A stretch of DNA of 64,000 nt from an uncultured Clostridia bacterium (GTDB lineage: Bacteria; Bacillota; Clostridia; Oscillospirales; Oscillospiraceae). The notes below the pieces were generated by a model. That model was not told the origin of the DNA, ran no database searches, and saw nothing but the letters and a program-made list of their open reading frames with translations. The position numbers and the translations under genes are program-made. The stretch's first letter is position 1. Each line of letters opens with the position of its first letter. Shown in pieces: positions 1 to 9,206 of the stretch. Location: contig CAMHMZ010000001.1 of the NCBI GenBank assembly GCA_946186375.1, positions 62,001 through 126,000 on the forward strand. Reading direction: 5' to 3'.

Positions 1-101
1 GATTCGACATCATCAGCTAAGGTTTCGTTGCTATCGTAGTTTGTGATGGGCGTAATGTCGATGATGTTATCATCATCAAAAAAACTATTGTTTGACCCCA
101 T
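1..101 (-). CDS. Partial hypothetical protein (N-terminus only)
   Basis: The minus strand opens with ATG at 101 and stays open to the window edge, giving 33 residues that begin MGSNNSFFDDDNIDITPIT. A GAAAGG ribosome binding site lies about 10 nt upstream of the ATG, and a TTGACA-N17-TAAAAA promoter sits further upstream on the same strand. The visible part is acidic and polar, with no signal peptide and no motif I recognise. The gene is divergent from the rightward gene at 244. Function unknown; the rest lies outside the window. Confidence 0.55.
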   Translation of the reverse strand, partial: MGSNNSFFDDDNIIDITPITNYDSNETLADDVE

Positions 102-174
102 AAGAATCTATCGCCTTTCGTAAAGTGTTCGAACGCTGTATTGCGTTACAAGAGAATGTTTTTTCAATGTTAAC

Positions 175-203
175 TTTTTACCGTCGCAGTCCAAGTGTGT
201 CAA
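175..203 (-). promoter_or_regulatory. Leftward promoter for the truncated gene at 101
   Basis: On the minus strand TTGACA (198-203) is followed after 17 nt by TAAAAA (175-180). The -35 box is perfect and the spacing is optimal. It points at the ATG at 101. Confidence 0.5.
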
Positions 204-243
204 CAAAAATTATGGAAAACCATACGTAAATCAGGAGGTTTGC

Positions 244-1059
244 ATGAGCGTAGAAAAAGTGCAGCAGCAAGAAAAATTCCGCAGGATCTACAAGCAGGAT
301 GAAGACAGGCTGATGGCCGTCGTCAATCAAATGACGACCGTGTCAGAAGCAGATTCGGAGGCGGCGATCAAAGACAAGCAACGTCGCGCGAAACGCATCG
401 CGGAGTTCTATGAGAGATATCCGCGCGGCGAAGCGAGCCGCAGAGTACACAAAACACCAAAGCGGTTATGTTATGAAAACATCGGAGAGTTTATTGCCGC
501 GGCTGGGCTTTCCTATAAAGCGCTTCTTGAAATAACAGGAGGTTCTGATGGGAGCAAGGCCAAACTTGAGTGGCCGAACAAAATTGAGAGGATCATGTGC
601 TCGTATTGTGATTCTCTGAGCGATGAAGATCGGGATAAGGTTCTTGCTCTTGTGAAAGGTCTTGTGCCAAAATCGATCATGGACATCGTTGAAAGTGACG
701 CTGTCGTAGCCGTAAAGGTCTTTGATATAGCCGAAGCAAGGAAGATGGAGATCGGGCCGTTGGGTGGGAAGTTAAAAGATGACTACATGCTCAACAACGT
801 CTACACCTACTGCCATGACGCAAAGAAGAGCTGCGACACGATTCCGTTCTATGCCGCTAACAGGATCTCTGCTTTAGCTGACACGTCATATCACTTCATG
901 CTTGGTCTCGATGAAAATGATTGCATCCTGGCCAAAAACGGGAAGACTGAGACGATCATGGATTACTTCTGCCTTCTGCCGCTGATCTGGAAGGAACATG
1001 TGTTGGCCGCTGTGAAAGAGTATGCATCCAGGAAGAAAGGAGCTGTGTCCGCTGTATGA
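244..1059 (+). CDS. Hypothetical protein, possible HTH regulator
   Basis: A 271-residue soluble protein. The start is fixed by AGGAGG seven bases before the ATG. Residues 20-75 are rich in lysine and arginine. Residues about 206-226 (ISALADTSYHFMLGLDEND) resemble the last helices of XRE-type repressors, where a similar 'LA....FLLGL.D' pattern is common, but no full helix-turn-helix can be assigned with confidence. The stop overlaps the next gene by four bases (ATGA), so the two are translationally coupled. The next gene has a similar helix pattern, so the two may be distant relatives or partners. The position at the start of a rightward block next to a divergent promoter fits a regulatory role, but this is inference. 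Confidence 0.6.
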   Translation: MSVEKVQQQEKFRRIYKQDEDRLMAVVNQMTTVSEADSEAAIKDKQRRAKRIAEFYERYPRGEASRRVHKTPKRLCYENIGEFIAAAGLSYKALLEITGGSDGSKAKLEWPNKIERIMCSYCDSLSDEDRDKVLALVKGLVPKSIMDIVESDAVVAVKVFDIAEARKMEIGPLGGKLKDDYMLNNVYTYCHDAKKSCDTIPFYAANRISALADTSYHFMLGLDENDCILAKNGKTETIMDYFCLLPLIWKEHVLAAVKEYASRKKGAVSAV

Positions 1060-2006
1060 ATGAGCCGAACATCACCGCAGAAGAGTTCAAAAGTTCCGTG
1101 CAGTCGCGGATGAAAATCAAGCCGCTGCAAAACCCGTATATCGATTATCGATATATAGCGGGGTTCCCGCTTGCGACCAGGTACACGGCGAGCCAAAACG
1201 TGCTTTCGAAAGAAGAGCTTTTGAGCTTAGGCTTGAAGGAAGATTACCTGCCGGATATCATGTTGGCAAGGTGGCAAGCGGCAAAACGTCTCGCGGAGAT
1301 CATCAAGCAAAAGAAAATGAGTTTGCTCGATATCGCAGACATCACCAAAATCGACAGCACGATGCTTGCAAAAATAACAAACTGGCACAGGCCCCTATCG
1401 GTTGGCTCTGAATCGCTGGTGCCATTGTGTTACGAAGTTCTCCACATGTCATGCCACGATTTAATGTTTGGAGAAAAAGGCAAAGTTGTTTTGCCTGGTA
1501 TTTATTCGCATATTGCGAAATGTTTCTCGCAGTTGTCTGTGGAGGAAAAAGACGCGGTTCTTGAGAATTCTGACGTTGTGAGAAAACACTTTGAGAGGCT
1601 CTCCCCCACGACAGCAGGTGTTGGCCTGCACAGAGAGCCGCGTATGATTGCACGAGACAGGATCGTGTGCCTGGCACACGCACTTGGTCGAGGCGACGAC
1701 GTTTTGCTTGGGGATGAACAGAACAGACGTATGACAATAAACGTCCGCGCATATACGACCGATCTTGGGTATGCGTCCAAAGTCGCATTTTTGATGTTCC
1801 TGTCGAAAGAAACAGGCCTCGCGCTTGACTACTTCCTTGCTGAAGACTTCACAGCGTATGTACCGTGTTTCTACGAAGACAACGGCGAGGAAGTTGAAAT
1901 CAAAGATCGGGATGCGCTTCGCTTCATTGGAAATGTTCTTTCTGTTGATAATGAAACGAGCACGAAGATGACCGCTCCCTTGTATGCGGCCGTACTTGCA
2001 AAATGA
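1056..2006 (+). CDS. Hypothetical protein with HTH-like segment
   Basis: A 316-residue soluble protein starting inside the stop of the previous gene (ATGA overlap). Residues about 73-105 (RLAEIIKQKKMSLLDIADIT and following) look like an XRE-type helix-turn-helix: an 'AEIIKQKKMSLLDIA' first helix and turn, then a second helix. A second such pattern, FLSKETGLALDYFLAED, lies near residue 250. Two repressor-like halves would suit a DNA-binding protein, but I recognise no family by name. The downstream gene begins after an 85-nt gap with its own strong ribosome binding site. Confidence 0.55.
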   Translation: MNEPNITAEEFKSSVQSRMKIKPLQNPYIDYRYIAGFPLATRYTASQNVLSKEELLSLGLKEDYLPDIMLARWQAAKRLAEIIKQKKMSLLDIADITKIDSTMLAKITNWHRPLSVGSESLVPLCYEVLHMSCHDLMFGEKGKVVLPGIYSHIAKCFSQLSVEEKDAVLENSDVVRKHFERLSPTTAGVGLHREPRMIARDRIVCLAHALGRGDDVLLGDEQNRRMTINVRAYTTDLGYASKVAFLMFLSKETGLALDYFLAEDFTAYVPCFYEDNGEEVEIKDRDALRFIGNVLSVDNETSTKMTAPLYAAVLAK

Positions 2007-2091
2007 TTCGCAGCGGCAAGGTTTGAGGAGCTTTTCTCTCCTCAAGTCTTGCGTGCGAACGAACATACAGAATGTGGAGGATCATCATAAA

Positions 2092-3255
2092 ATGGAAGAA
2101 GCTGAAATCAAGAAACCACAGGATACCAATCTTGGGCTAAAAATACTATTGGGCGTTATTTTAACAGTATTAAGCATCATTATTCTGATCGAATCCTTTG
2201 TGATTATTTATAATTCCATGACCCACGGTGCTCTTGAAGGGGCCTTGGGGGCAATCTTATATTTCATTTTCTTTTTTGGCGGGTTTATCGTGGCTTTAAT
2301 TTTTTATATTGGCGGGTGTGTCACATCTATCGGCCAGATTAGCAAAGAATATACAGACAAAAAAGCGCTGCGCGAAGGAATATGCCGTTTGCTGGGTGCG
2401 TGGAGTGCCGCGTTGTTTGTTGCTATAGCATCTGAACTATATGCAAGAATTGCGGCAGTGGTATGCAAGGCGATATGGATGAGCACAAAATGGGAAAACC
2501 TGTATGCACCGACCAATATATTTTTGATCCCGTTGCTACTTTATTTTGCTGCTACAGCTTGTACCGGTTTAGAAAAAGAGTTCAGAGAAACACACTTGAG
2601 AGAACTGGAACGAAAGCGGCAAACAGGTGTAAAAAGATTTATTATAACGCTCATCTGCTTTTATTTGACGTTGTGTTTTGTGCCTCGTTTTGGAATATCT
2701 CTGACTCCGGCAGTTGTATATTTTCCAAAATTCATGCGCCCGGTGGAGTACATAGACTATATAAGTGATGTTGAATGGGACGCCGAAGAGGACGGTTATT
2801 ATATTGGGGAATACGGAAACCCGTGCGATGTTACCGTTCGTAAATACAGCGAGGACGGCAAGTACAAAGATTACGAAGATTACGAAGAGTACGACGAATA
2901 CGAAGAGTACGACGAATACGAAGAGTCTATCGAGCCGGTAAAAAGCATTTATCCGCAAGGAATCACAATCAAACTGGACAAAAACGGAAAGGGAACGTTT
3001 AAGGATGCGAGTGGCTCCAGACGCATCAAATGGCGTTGCAAAGACGGTTCACTTACCATACAAAATAACTTCGACGTTTTTCTGTCAGCAAGAGACGATT
3101 CGGACGTCACATTCATTCGCTTCGGAACGTTCCGCGAAAACGGAGACCTTGAGTTGCTTGAAAGGGTGTTCGAAAAAGGCGAAGATGGGAAACCAGTAGA
3201 GACGGAAGTGCGCTTTACACTTTTGGTGCCGTTGAGCGATAACGCAGGTGATTGA
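2092..3255 (+). CDS. Membrane protein with acidic Tyr-rich repeat
   Basis: A 387-residue protein. I place the start at the ATG at 2092, eleven bases after GGAGG; the frame is open further upstream but lacks a better site. Five hydrophobic stretches are visible within the first 200 residues (for example LLGVILTVLSIIILIESFVI near residue 16), followed by a soluble C-terminal half. Residues about 259-280 are a low-complexity run of D, E and Y in which a short EYDEYE unit recurs, built from tandem copies of a 15-18 bp unit that can grow or shrink in frame. The C-terminal part (GTFKDASGSRRIKWRCKDGS and following) looks like a lipocalin-type or 'DUF5640-like' beta domain; this is a guess. Function unknown. 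A strong terminator follows. Confidence 0.6.
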   Translation: MEEAEIKKPQDTNLGLKILLGVILTVLSIIILIESFVIIYNSMTHGALEGALGAILYFIFFFGGFIVALIFYIGGCVTSIGQISKEYTDKKALREGICRLLGAWSAALFVAIASELYARIAAVVCKAIWMSTKWENLYAPTNIFLIPLLLYFAATACTGLEKEFRETHLRELERKRQTGVKRFIITLICFYLTLCFVPRFGISLTPAVVYFPKFMRPVEYIDYISDVEWDAEEDGYYIGEYGNPCDVTVRKYSEDGKYKDYEDYEEYDEYEEYDEYEESIEPVKSIYPQGITIKLDKNGKGTFKDASGSRRIKWRCKDGSLTIQNNFDVFLSARDDSDVTFIRFGTFRENGDLELLERVFEKGEDGKPVETEVRFTLLVPLSDNAGD

Positions 3256-3339
3256 TGGTGTGGCACATGCACTCCTTCCCGGTTGACGCGGGCATCATGA
3301 TTTCGTAAAACAACAATTGTAGATAGCACTTGTAAAAAT

Positions 3340-3376
3340 GATAGTTCACCCGTAACAAGGTGAACTATCTTTTATT
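3340..3376 (+). terminator. Rho-independent terminator
   Basis: Perfect 11-bp stem GATAGTTCACC / GGTGAACTATC with an 8-nt loop, followed by TTTTATTAT. It ends the 244-3255 block. Confidence 0.85.
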
Positions 3377-3401
3377 ATATGTAAATCTTTTTTTGGCTGA
3401 G

Positions 3402-3428
3402 GCAGTGCAAAACGCACTGCTATTTTTT
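3402..3428 (+). terminator. Second terminator or leader attenuator
   Basis: A 7-bp stem GCAGTGC / GCACTGC, loop AAAAC, then TATTTTTT. It lies only 36 nt before the start of the AAA ATPase gene, so it may act as an attenuator in the leader of that operon rather than as a spare terminator. Confidence 0.6.
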
Positions 3429-3463
3429 ACGAGCCTCTGGCTCAGAAAGGAAAGGAGAAAAAC

Positions 3464-5311
3464 ATGGCTAACAACAATCCCGGATACAACCTGTTCCGGG
3501 ACTCGAAAGGGTTCGACACCAGCAAGCTGCCGGCACCGTACAACACGTGGGCAAAGACGTCAACGGACAAATCCGTGATGTCGATCCACAATCCGTCCGC
3601 AATGAAAGCAACGCTGCACAGATACGCGATGCTCGCGCTTCTGAATTACGCAGACGAAAAAAACTCCGAGATTGGCGTCGTTCGAATTGCTGACGGCAGC
3701 TATGCTTCGGAGTGGCCTCTGCCAGACGGAAGTTCGATCATTGCCCACGCGACAAAAGGCGGGATTCTGTCGGCTGGAATCCGTGACGCCAACACGGGCA
3801 AAATGCGCGCTCTGCCAAACATTGGAGCAAGCACCCAGGAGCTGAACGACTGTTCGATTCTGATCCTGTACCTTTTGATCGAGGCGGATATCAACGCCGC
3901 TGCCGGCAACACGACCGGCACCATTACGCATGATCTTCTCGCCGATGCACGTGCAGAGTTCGCCACGCGAGGAATGATCTCGGAAGAGATCGCGAGGCTC
4001 GTGTGCGACGACCTATACTTCGCCCTGGCATACGGCAAAATTCCAGTCAGCATCCGCGCCGGAGCGATCAGTCTTCTGACAGACCGTCGTTTGTCCAGCA
4101 ACGAATTCTCAACGGGCACCGTTGTGTGCGGCAATCCTGTGATCCTTACAGGGTCAAGCACAGGTTCGACCACGGGTTCGGGCAAGTCGTTCAACAGGCA
4201 TACGGTTGCCGTTGCCAAGGCTTTGGCTGAACCGTACACGGCCACACTGAAGTGGACGGCCGAGGAAGAGATGATGATCCCGGAATACCCCGACGATACG
4301 GAAGTCCCGGAGGAAGTCATGACGATCCTCAACCGCTTCATCGCCAGCCGTGAGTGGGTGAACCCGCTCAACAATCCTTGCTGGCGAGGCATTACGGCTT
4401 TCGGAAAGTCGACTGGTGTGAAGATCCTCGCATGCATCCTGCACACACCCTTGCTGTGGATGACGTGCTCCACGACTACTGAGACGGAAGATTTTCTGTC
4501 GAAGCATGTTCCGAACACGGACGGAGAAAACGAGCTGGCCGTTGGTCATTCTGGCCCGATGCCGTCGTTTGACGACATTGAAAACGACCCGGCCTATGTC
4601 TATCAGACTTTGACCGGAGTCGAAAAGCCTGACGCCACCTGCGAGGACGCGCTCATTGCGTATGGCAAAGTGGCTGCGGCCTCCGCTGCGGCGGTTGACA
4701 GCAAGCCGGCGAAGAACCCATTCAAAATCGTCGAGTCTGACTTTGTGCAGGCGCTCGTAAAGGGGTATATCGTCGAGGTGCAGGAGTTTTCGAGAATCCG
4801 AGACCCTGGTGTTCTTGTTGGTCTCAACAACTTTTGCGATCCCGGCTCTGTGATTCCACTTGTGGATGGCCGTCATGTGCGCCGTCACAGGAATGCTATG
4901 GTGGTTTGGACCGACAACATTGGTCTCGCCTCTTGCAGAAAGGTGGATGCGTCCGTGCTTCGCCGTTTCTCGTATATCATCGATTCGAATGATATGCCGA
5001 AAGACAGAGCGCTGCGCCGCATCAAGAAAAACACCGGCTGCAAGGACGACAGCCTGCTCGAAAGAATGTACGACGTCTGGCAGAAAATCGGGGAATACTG
5101 CAAGGTCAATGATATTACAGACGAAGGCACCTGTTCGCTTTCGGAGCTTGAAAACTGGGTTGCTCTGACACAGTTGGATGGAACCGATGCCATTTATGAC
5201 ACCTGCCGTCAAGCTGTGATCGCGAAGGTGACCTCAGACCCGACGACGCAGAAAGAAATCTGCGACAACTGCGCCAATCTGGCACTCAGTCAGGCTGGGT
5301 TTGCTTCTTGA
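3464..5311 (+). CDS. MoxR-type AAA ATPase
   Basis: A 615-residue cytosolic ATPase, started by the ATG after GGAAAGGAG. The N-terminal 300 residues are an unassigned domain. The AAA core follows: Walker A GITAFGKS at residues 309-316, then the family strand 'CSTTTETEDF', then the Walker B region 'VEVQEFSRI' near residue 440 followed by 'PGVLVGLNNF' and a sensor-like 'VVWTDN'. These blocks match the CobS/MoxR type, in which Walker B ends in Q-E. Such ATPases normally remodel a partner through a VWA protein, and the next gene encodes one 14 nt downstream. An S/T/G-rich segment (GSSTGSTTGSGKSFN) at about 229-243 imitates a P-loop but lacks the right context. Target unknown. Confidence 0.8.
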   Translation: MANNNPGYNLFRDSKGFDTSKLPAPYNTWAKTSTDKSVMSIHNPSAMKATLHRYAMLALLNYADEKNSEIGVVRIADGSYASEWPLPDGSSIIAHATKGGILSAGIRDANTGKMRALPNIGASTQELNDCSILILYLLIEADINAAAGNTTGTITHDLLADARAEFATRGMISEEIARLVCDDLYFALAYGKIPVSIRAGAISLLTDRRLSSNEFSTGTVVCGNPVILTGSSTGSTTGSGKSFNRHTVAVAKALAEPYTATLKWTAEEEMMIPEYPDDTEVPEEVMTILNRFIASREWVNPLNNPCWRGITAFGKSTGVKILACILHTPLLWMTCSTTTETEDFLSKHVPNTDGENELAVGHSGPMPSFDDIENDPAYVYQTLTGVEKPDATCEDALIAYGKVAAASAAAVDSKPAKNPFKIVESDFVQALVKGYIVEVQEFSRIRDPGVLVGLNNFCDPGSVIPLVDGRHVRRHRNAMVVWTDNIGLASCRKVDASVLRRFSYIIDSNDMPKDRALRRIKKNTGCKDDSLLERMYDVWQKIGEYCKVNDITDEGTCSLSELENWVALTQLDGTDAIYDTCRQAVIAKVTSDPTTQKEICDNCANLALSQAGFAS

Positions 5312-5325
5312 GGAAAGGAGTGCGC

Positions 5326-7506
5326 ATGAGTTTTGACTCGTCGATTCGCCGCAGGATAAAAGTTGCGGCGAACGAGACCGCTCAGAAATTGAGCGATCAG
5401 GAAGTGTTTTCATCCGATGAGATGAAGAATTACTTTCAGGGTCTCAGCACCACCATGACTGGTGGGAATGAGACCAGTATCGAACTATTTGAGGGAGACC
5501 GTGATGGCGTCGTTGCCTTCACGAATGGAAATCGCATTGTCATCAACACGAACAATGCGGTGAAATGGTACTTTCCCACACTGGAGCAGCGTTTCGTCTC
5601 GCTGTCAGGTCTTTTCTTCCACGAGATCGGCCACAACCTTTTCCTGGATTTCAATGAAGCCAAGAAAGCATTGGCCCGCATCTCGAAAGGAAGTTTTTAT
5701 GGTGACGCGCCGTCTAATCTTACCGCTAAAGAAGAGGCCGACTGGCTCGACATGGAGGCGGCGATTGCAAACGAAACCACGCGCCCGATCTTTGCCAGCG
5801 TATTCAAAGAGCTGTCGAACATCGTCAGCGACACACACGATGAGGACGCCATGATCGACAGGTACGGCTCGTTTGTCGGCGAGGGAATCTACCTTTGCCG
5901 CAACGCGCTTCACGCAAGCTGCTCTCTGTTTGAAGACATGAAGCAGCAGGCTGATGCAGCCGGTGGCAACGACCTCGTTATGGCATACAACCTGCTGCTT
6001 CAGATGACGCGTTTTGGGGATGTTCTGTGCAGAAACGAGAACAATCTCAAAAATAGCGTATTTGGCGAAATGCTGGAGAAGATTCGTCCGCACGCGGAAA
6101 TCGCGTGCGTTACAGATGATTCCGTTCGCCAGTTTTCGGAGTTGAACTACATCATGCTGTTTCTGTGGCCGTTTATTCGTGCGCAGATTCAGAAGATGCA
6201 GGACAGCAAGACGGACGCAAGCGCGGGGCAGCAGAGCGCCGGTGACGACTCCGGCTCGGGGCAGCCCAGTAATGGCAAAGACTCTGACGGAGGATCGCAG
6301 AACAACAGCAAAAGCGTTAACGGCAATAATGGCGGGAAAGGATCTGGCAACAAACCAACTAAAGAGCAGGTTGAGCAGATCGTGAAGCAGCTTGAAAAAG
6401 CTGCGGAAAAAGCGGGGACCACGCAAGCTCCGCAGAACAGGACATCTTCGCAAACAGCTGTTGGTCGTCGCAACGCTGAGAGAAAAGGCGCCGAAAAAGG
6501 CAAAAGCGTAGAAGGCGAAAAAAGAGACAAGCCGGCTTCCAAGACTGGATCTGACGCCATCTACAATGCGCTTGATGGAATCAAGAACCAAATTGCTCAG
6601 GCGAAGGCAGAGGCTGACGAAGAGAAAGCCGCAAAAGAAGCGGTTGAGGAGGAAGTCGAGACCGTGTTTGCCGAAGACGCCTGTTCTCCGCATCGTGGAA
6701 TTCCTCTTATCTTCACGAGAAAGCTGAACGTAACACCGGGCGACAAGCAAACGTACGACGCAGCCATGGCCGAACTTAGCGCGATCTCGAAGCGCCTTCA
6801 GAGGCAAATTGAGGAAGCGCTGCGCGACCTGAAAGACGGTTACGTGACTAGGCACAGGATCAACGGCAATATGCTTGTTGCCGACGATGCCTACAGGCCG
6901 GATGGGCGGTGCTTCGCACACAAAAAGCTTCCGCAGGATCTGCCGGATATGGCGATCTCGGTGCTTGTGGACCACTCAGGGTCCATGGGCGGCGAAAGGA
7001 TCCATACGGCAATGAAAGCAGCCATGCTCCTTCATGACTTCGCAACAGGCCTAGGCATTCCGATCAGCGTTGCCGGGCACAGAACCCCGGACAATGGAAA
7101 AATGGAATACATCCTGTATGCAGACTTCGAGCAGTACAGCAAGAACGATAAGTTCAGGCTTGCTAAAATGTCTGCTTCCGGATGCAACCGTGACGGCATG
7201 GCCTTGAAGATTTCTGAGAGTCGCCTGGAAAAGCGTCCGGAAGAAGTAAAGTTGCTCATCATCATTTCTGATGGGCGGCCGAATCATGGGAATTATGGCG
7301 GTGCAGCCGCGATTCAGGATATTCAGTCTATTGTGAGAGATTGCAAAAGAAAGAATATCGAGGTCATTGCCGCAGCCATTGGGAACGACAGGAAGCAGAT
7401 TCAGGAGATCTACAAGGATGCGTTTCTTGACATCTCGGATCTGACCAGGCTTCCCAGACTCATGACCGCCCTCGTAAAAAAACGCGTTCTCAGAAACGCA
7501 CTGTAA
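5326..7506 (+). CDS. VWA-domain protein, CobT-like, partner of the AAA ATPase
   Basis: A 726-residue protein. The ATG at 5326 follows AGGAAAGGAG and is preferred over an in-frame TTG 18 nt upstream. Residues 99-103 read HEIGH, a zincin-like metal motif, followed by a helical region. Residues about 295-440 are a low-complexity S/G/K/E/A linker. The C-terminal third is a von Willebrand A domain with a complete MIDAS motif D-x-S-x-S at 549-553 (DHSGS) and a later 'ISDGRPNH'. In CobS/CobT and MoxR/VWA pairs the VWA protein delivers substrate to the ATPase ring. Whether the HEIGH motif is catalytic is uncertain. It forms an operon with its neighbours on both sides. Confidence 0.8.
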   Translation: MSFDSSIRRRIKVAANETAQKLSDQEVFSSDEMKNYFQGLSTTMTGGNETSIELFEGDRDGVVAFTNGNRIVINTNNAVKWYFPTLEQRFVSLSGLFFHEIGHNLFLDFNEAKKALARISKGSFYGDAPSNLTAKEEADWLDMEAAIANETTRPIFASVFKELSNIVSDTHDEDAMIDRYGSFVGEGIYLCRNALHASCSLFEDMKQQADAAGGNDLVMAYNLLLQMTRFGDVLCRNENNLKNSVFGEMLEKIRPHAEIACVTDDSVRQFSELNYIMLFLWPFIRAQIQKMQDSKTDASAGQQSAGDDSGSGQPSNGKDSDGGSQNNSKSVNGNNGGKGSGNKPTKEQVEQIVKQLEKAAEKAGTTQAPQNRTSSQTAVGRRNAERKGAEKGKSVEGEKRDKPASKTGSDAIYNALDGIKNQIAQAKAEADEEKAAKEAVEEEVETVFAEDACSPHRGIPLIFTRKLNVTPGDKQTYDAAMAELSAISKRLQRQIEEALRDLKDGYVTRHRINGNMLVADDAYRPDGRCFAHKKLPQDLPDMAISVLVDHSGSMGGERIHTAMKAAMLLHDFATGLGIPISVAGHRTPDNGKMEYILYADFEQYSKNDKFRLAKMSASGCNRDGMALKISESRLEKRPEEVKLLIIISDGRPNHGNYGGAAAIQDIQSIVRDCKRKNIEVIAAAIGNDRKQIQEIYKDAFLDISDLTRLPRLMTALVKKRVLRNAL

Positions 7507-7533
7507 AGAGCGTATGCTCAGAAAGGAGCCTTG

Positions 7534-8424
7534 ATGGCGAATGAGAATCGCGTCTCTGACATGATCTGCAATGTCGGAGGCAGAAACAAATTTTTCGATA
7601 TGCGCTCGGCACTTGTGCCGGCGTATACCGACGACTACGCAATGATCCACGGAGTCGGTGGAAGTAAGCACGCCCCTACGAGCGGCATAATGCTTACGAT
7701 CACTGACTACTCCGAGGGCAAAGGTGACAAATCTAAATTTGTCACCGGCATCATCCCTCCGTTCCTCATCGACAAGATGTTGGCCGTGTGCCGCCAGAAT
7801 GCTGGCGAGCACCTCGGCGGCAACGCTGATGTCGCAGCGGCGCTTGGCGTCATCAACGCCAAGATGGATCGTGTGTATGCCGGGCTGCTCGCGGGGGCTG
7901 CCAAGGCGGTTACGGCCTGCAGCAACCTTGTGAGCGGCAAGGGACATGAAAAGGGCCCGATGGCCGACTTCGGTCAGGTGCTTCTCAGCATGAGAAAGAG
8001 CTTGACTGACAAAGAGGCGGGAGTTCAGACTTTCGGAATTCGTGACGGACACACCGAGTTCACTCACCATCAGGAAAGAGTGAACATGTACCGCAAGGAT
8101 CCGAAAGATGGCTTTGTGTTCGTCTCCACGGTGGATATCACCAGGAGACAGTACAATGAGCAGGGCGCCGAGCGGAAATATCCGTGGGTGATCAAGCTTA
8201 GGAACTTCTGGGCTCAGCCGAAAGAACAGGCAAACGGGACCACCGCTTATGTCTCGTCTTCGGCAAGAGACGTCACGGAATGCTTCATCCAGATCTCTGA
8301 CGATGACATGCATCGCTGCTGCTATACGGCCGATCATTTCATCAGAGTCTGGGAGAACGCGGTCACCATCCCGCTCGTGCTGCAGGGCCTCGAGCTGAAG
8401 CAGCAGGCGCGGCAGAATCGATAA
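7534..8424 (+). CDS. Hypothetical protein in the AAA/VWA/primase operon
   Basis: A 296-residue soluble protein. The ATG at 7534 follows GAAAGGAGCC. I do not recognise a family. There are no membrane segments and no signal peptide; the central part (about residues 100-140) is alanine-rich and helical (AGLLAGAAKAVTACSNLVSG). The gene is 27 nt after the VWA gene and 9 nt before the next gene, so it is co-transcribed with an AAA ATPase, a VWA protein and a primase. A structural or DNA-binding accessory role in the same complex is a reasonable inference. Confidence 0.65.
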   Translation: MANENRVSDMICNVGGRNKFFDMRSALVPAYTDDYAMIHGVGGSKHAPTSGIMLTITDYSEGKGDKSKFVTGIIPPFLIDKMLAVCRQNAGEHLGGNADVAAALGVINAKMDRVYAGLLAGAAKAVTACSNLVSGKGHEKGPMADFGQVLLSMRKSLTDKEAGVQTFGIRDGHTEFTHHQERVNMYRKDPKDGFVFVSTVDITRRQYNEQGAERKYPWVIKLRNFWAQPKEQANGTTAYVSSSARDVTECFIQISDDDMHRCCYTADHFIRVWENAVTIPLVLQGLELKQQARQNR

Positions 8425-8433
8425 GGAGGAAAT

Positions 8434-9189
8434 ATGTCAGAAAAAACCAATCTCGTGTCCGAAAGCGCTCAGGAGCAGCTTGCTCCTGAGCTGACGGATG
8501 ACGTCAAGATCATCCGGAAATGTTCGTTTAACCCGGCGGAGCACCTCATCAAAATCAAGTTTGAGAAGACCGGCGTCGAGAGTTTTTATCTCCCGGTTTA
8601 CTGGCGTCTCGTCTGGTTTGAGGTCTACTGCCAGGAGATGGAGTACGAGCAGTACGCCATTCTTGAGAACGACCCTCAGATGATCGGAAACTACATTTCG
8701 GCTTCTGCGACAGTCGAGATCGACGGCAAAACGGTCGGCAGGGCGATCGGCGGATGCTATATCGGCAAGGAAGGCGTCGAATACGCCATTCAGCAGGCCG
8801 GCACTATTGCCAAAGGCAGAGCGCTTGCAAACGCCGGCTTTGGCACTGTTCTCAGCGCAGCCGATGTGTCTGAGAACGGAAACTCTGAACCCGTCGTAGA
8901 CGGTGGCATCCAGACGTCTTCTTTTTCCGCCGGTTTCTTCAAAAGAAACCCTATGCTGAGTCAGAAGCCTTCTGGACAGCCCGAGACCACCGCGCCGGAA
9001 GAGCAGAAGAAGAAAATGACACGCGAGGAAGCGCTTCGCTTCATCGTCCCGACCGGCAGGTACGCCGGTGAGGCTATGGGCGACATCATGGGAAAGAGCC
9101 CGAATACGATCAAGTATTTCGCGGACAATTCCCGATTTGATGGCACAGAGATCCAGACCGCAGCGAAAACGATTCTTAACAAGAGTTAG
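8434..9189 (+). CDS. DNA-processing protein with ExoX-C-like module
   Basis: A 251-residue protein with an AAGGAGGAAAT ribosome binding site. The first 140 residues form a mixed alpha/beta region (ASATVEIDGKTVGRAIGGCY) of the kind seen in phage and plasmid proteins acting with recombinases, with 'AKGRALANAGFG' resembling Rad52/Sak-type annealing proteins; this is tentative. After a P/E/K linker, residues about 195-250 (ALRFIVPTGRYAGEAMGDIM...) fit the small module found at the C-terminus of exodeoxyribonuclease X and other DNA-processing proteins (consensus 'G.y.G..l.ei......yl.w.'). The next gene, 17 nt on, is a primase-like protein, which supports a role in element DNA replication or recombination. 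Confidence 0.6.
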   Translation: MSEKTNLVSESAQEQLAPELTDDVKIIRKCSFNPAEHLIKIKFEKTGVESFYLPVYWRLVWFEVYCQEMEYEQYAILENDPQMIGNYISASATVEIDGKTVGRAIGGCYIGKEGVEYAIQQAGTIAKGRALANAGFGTVLSAADVSENGNSEPVVDGGIQTSSFSAGFFKRNPMLSQKPSGQPETTAPEEQKKKMTREEALRFIVPTGRYAGEAMGDIMGKSPNTIKYFADNSRFDGTEIQTAAKTILNKS

Positions 9190-9206
9190 AAAGGGAGCGG
9201 ACATAG

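Noticed and set aside
3692-4210. P-loop at GSSTGSTTGSGKS in the AAA ATPase.
   Set aside because: It lies before the AAA core and lacks the following helix pattern; the later GITAFGKS has the right family context.
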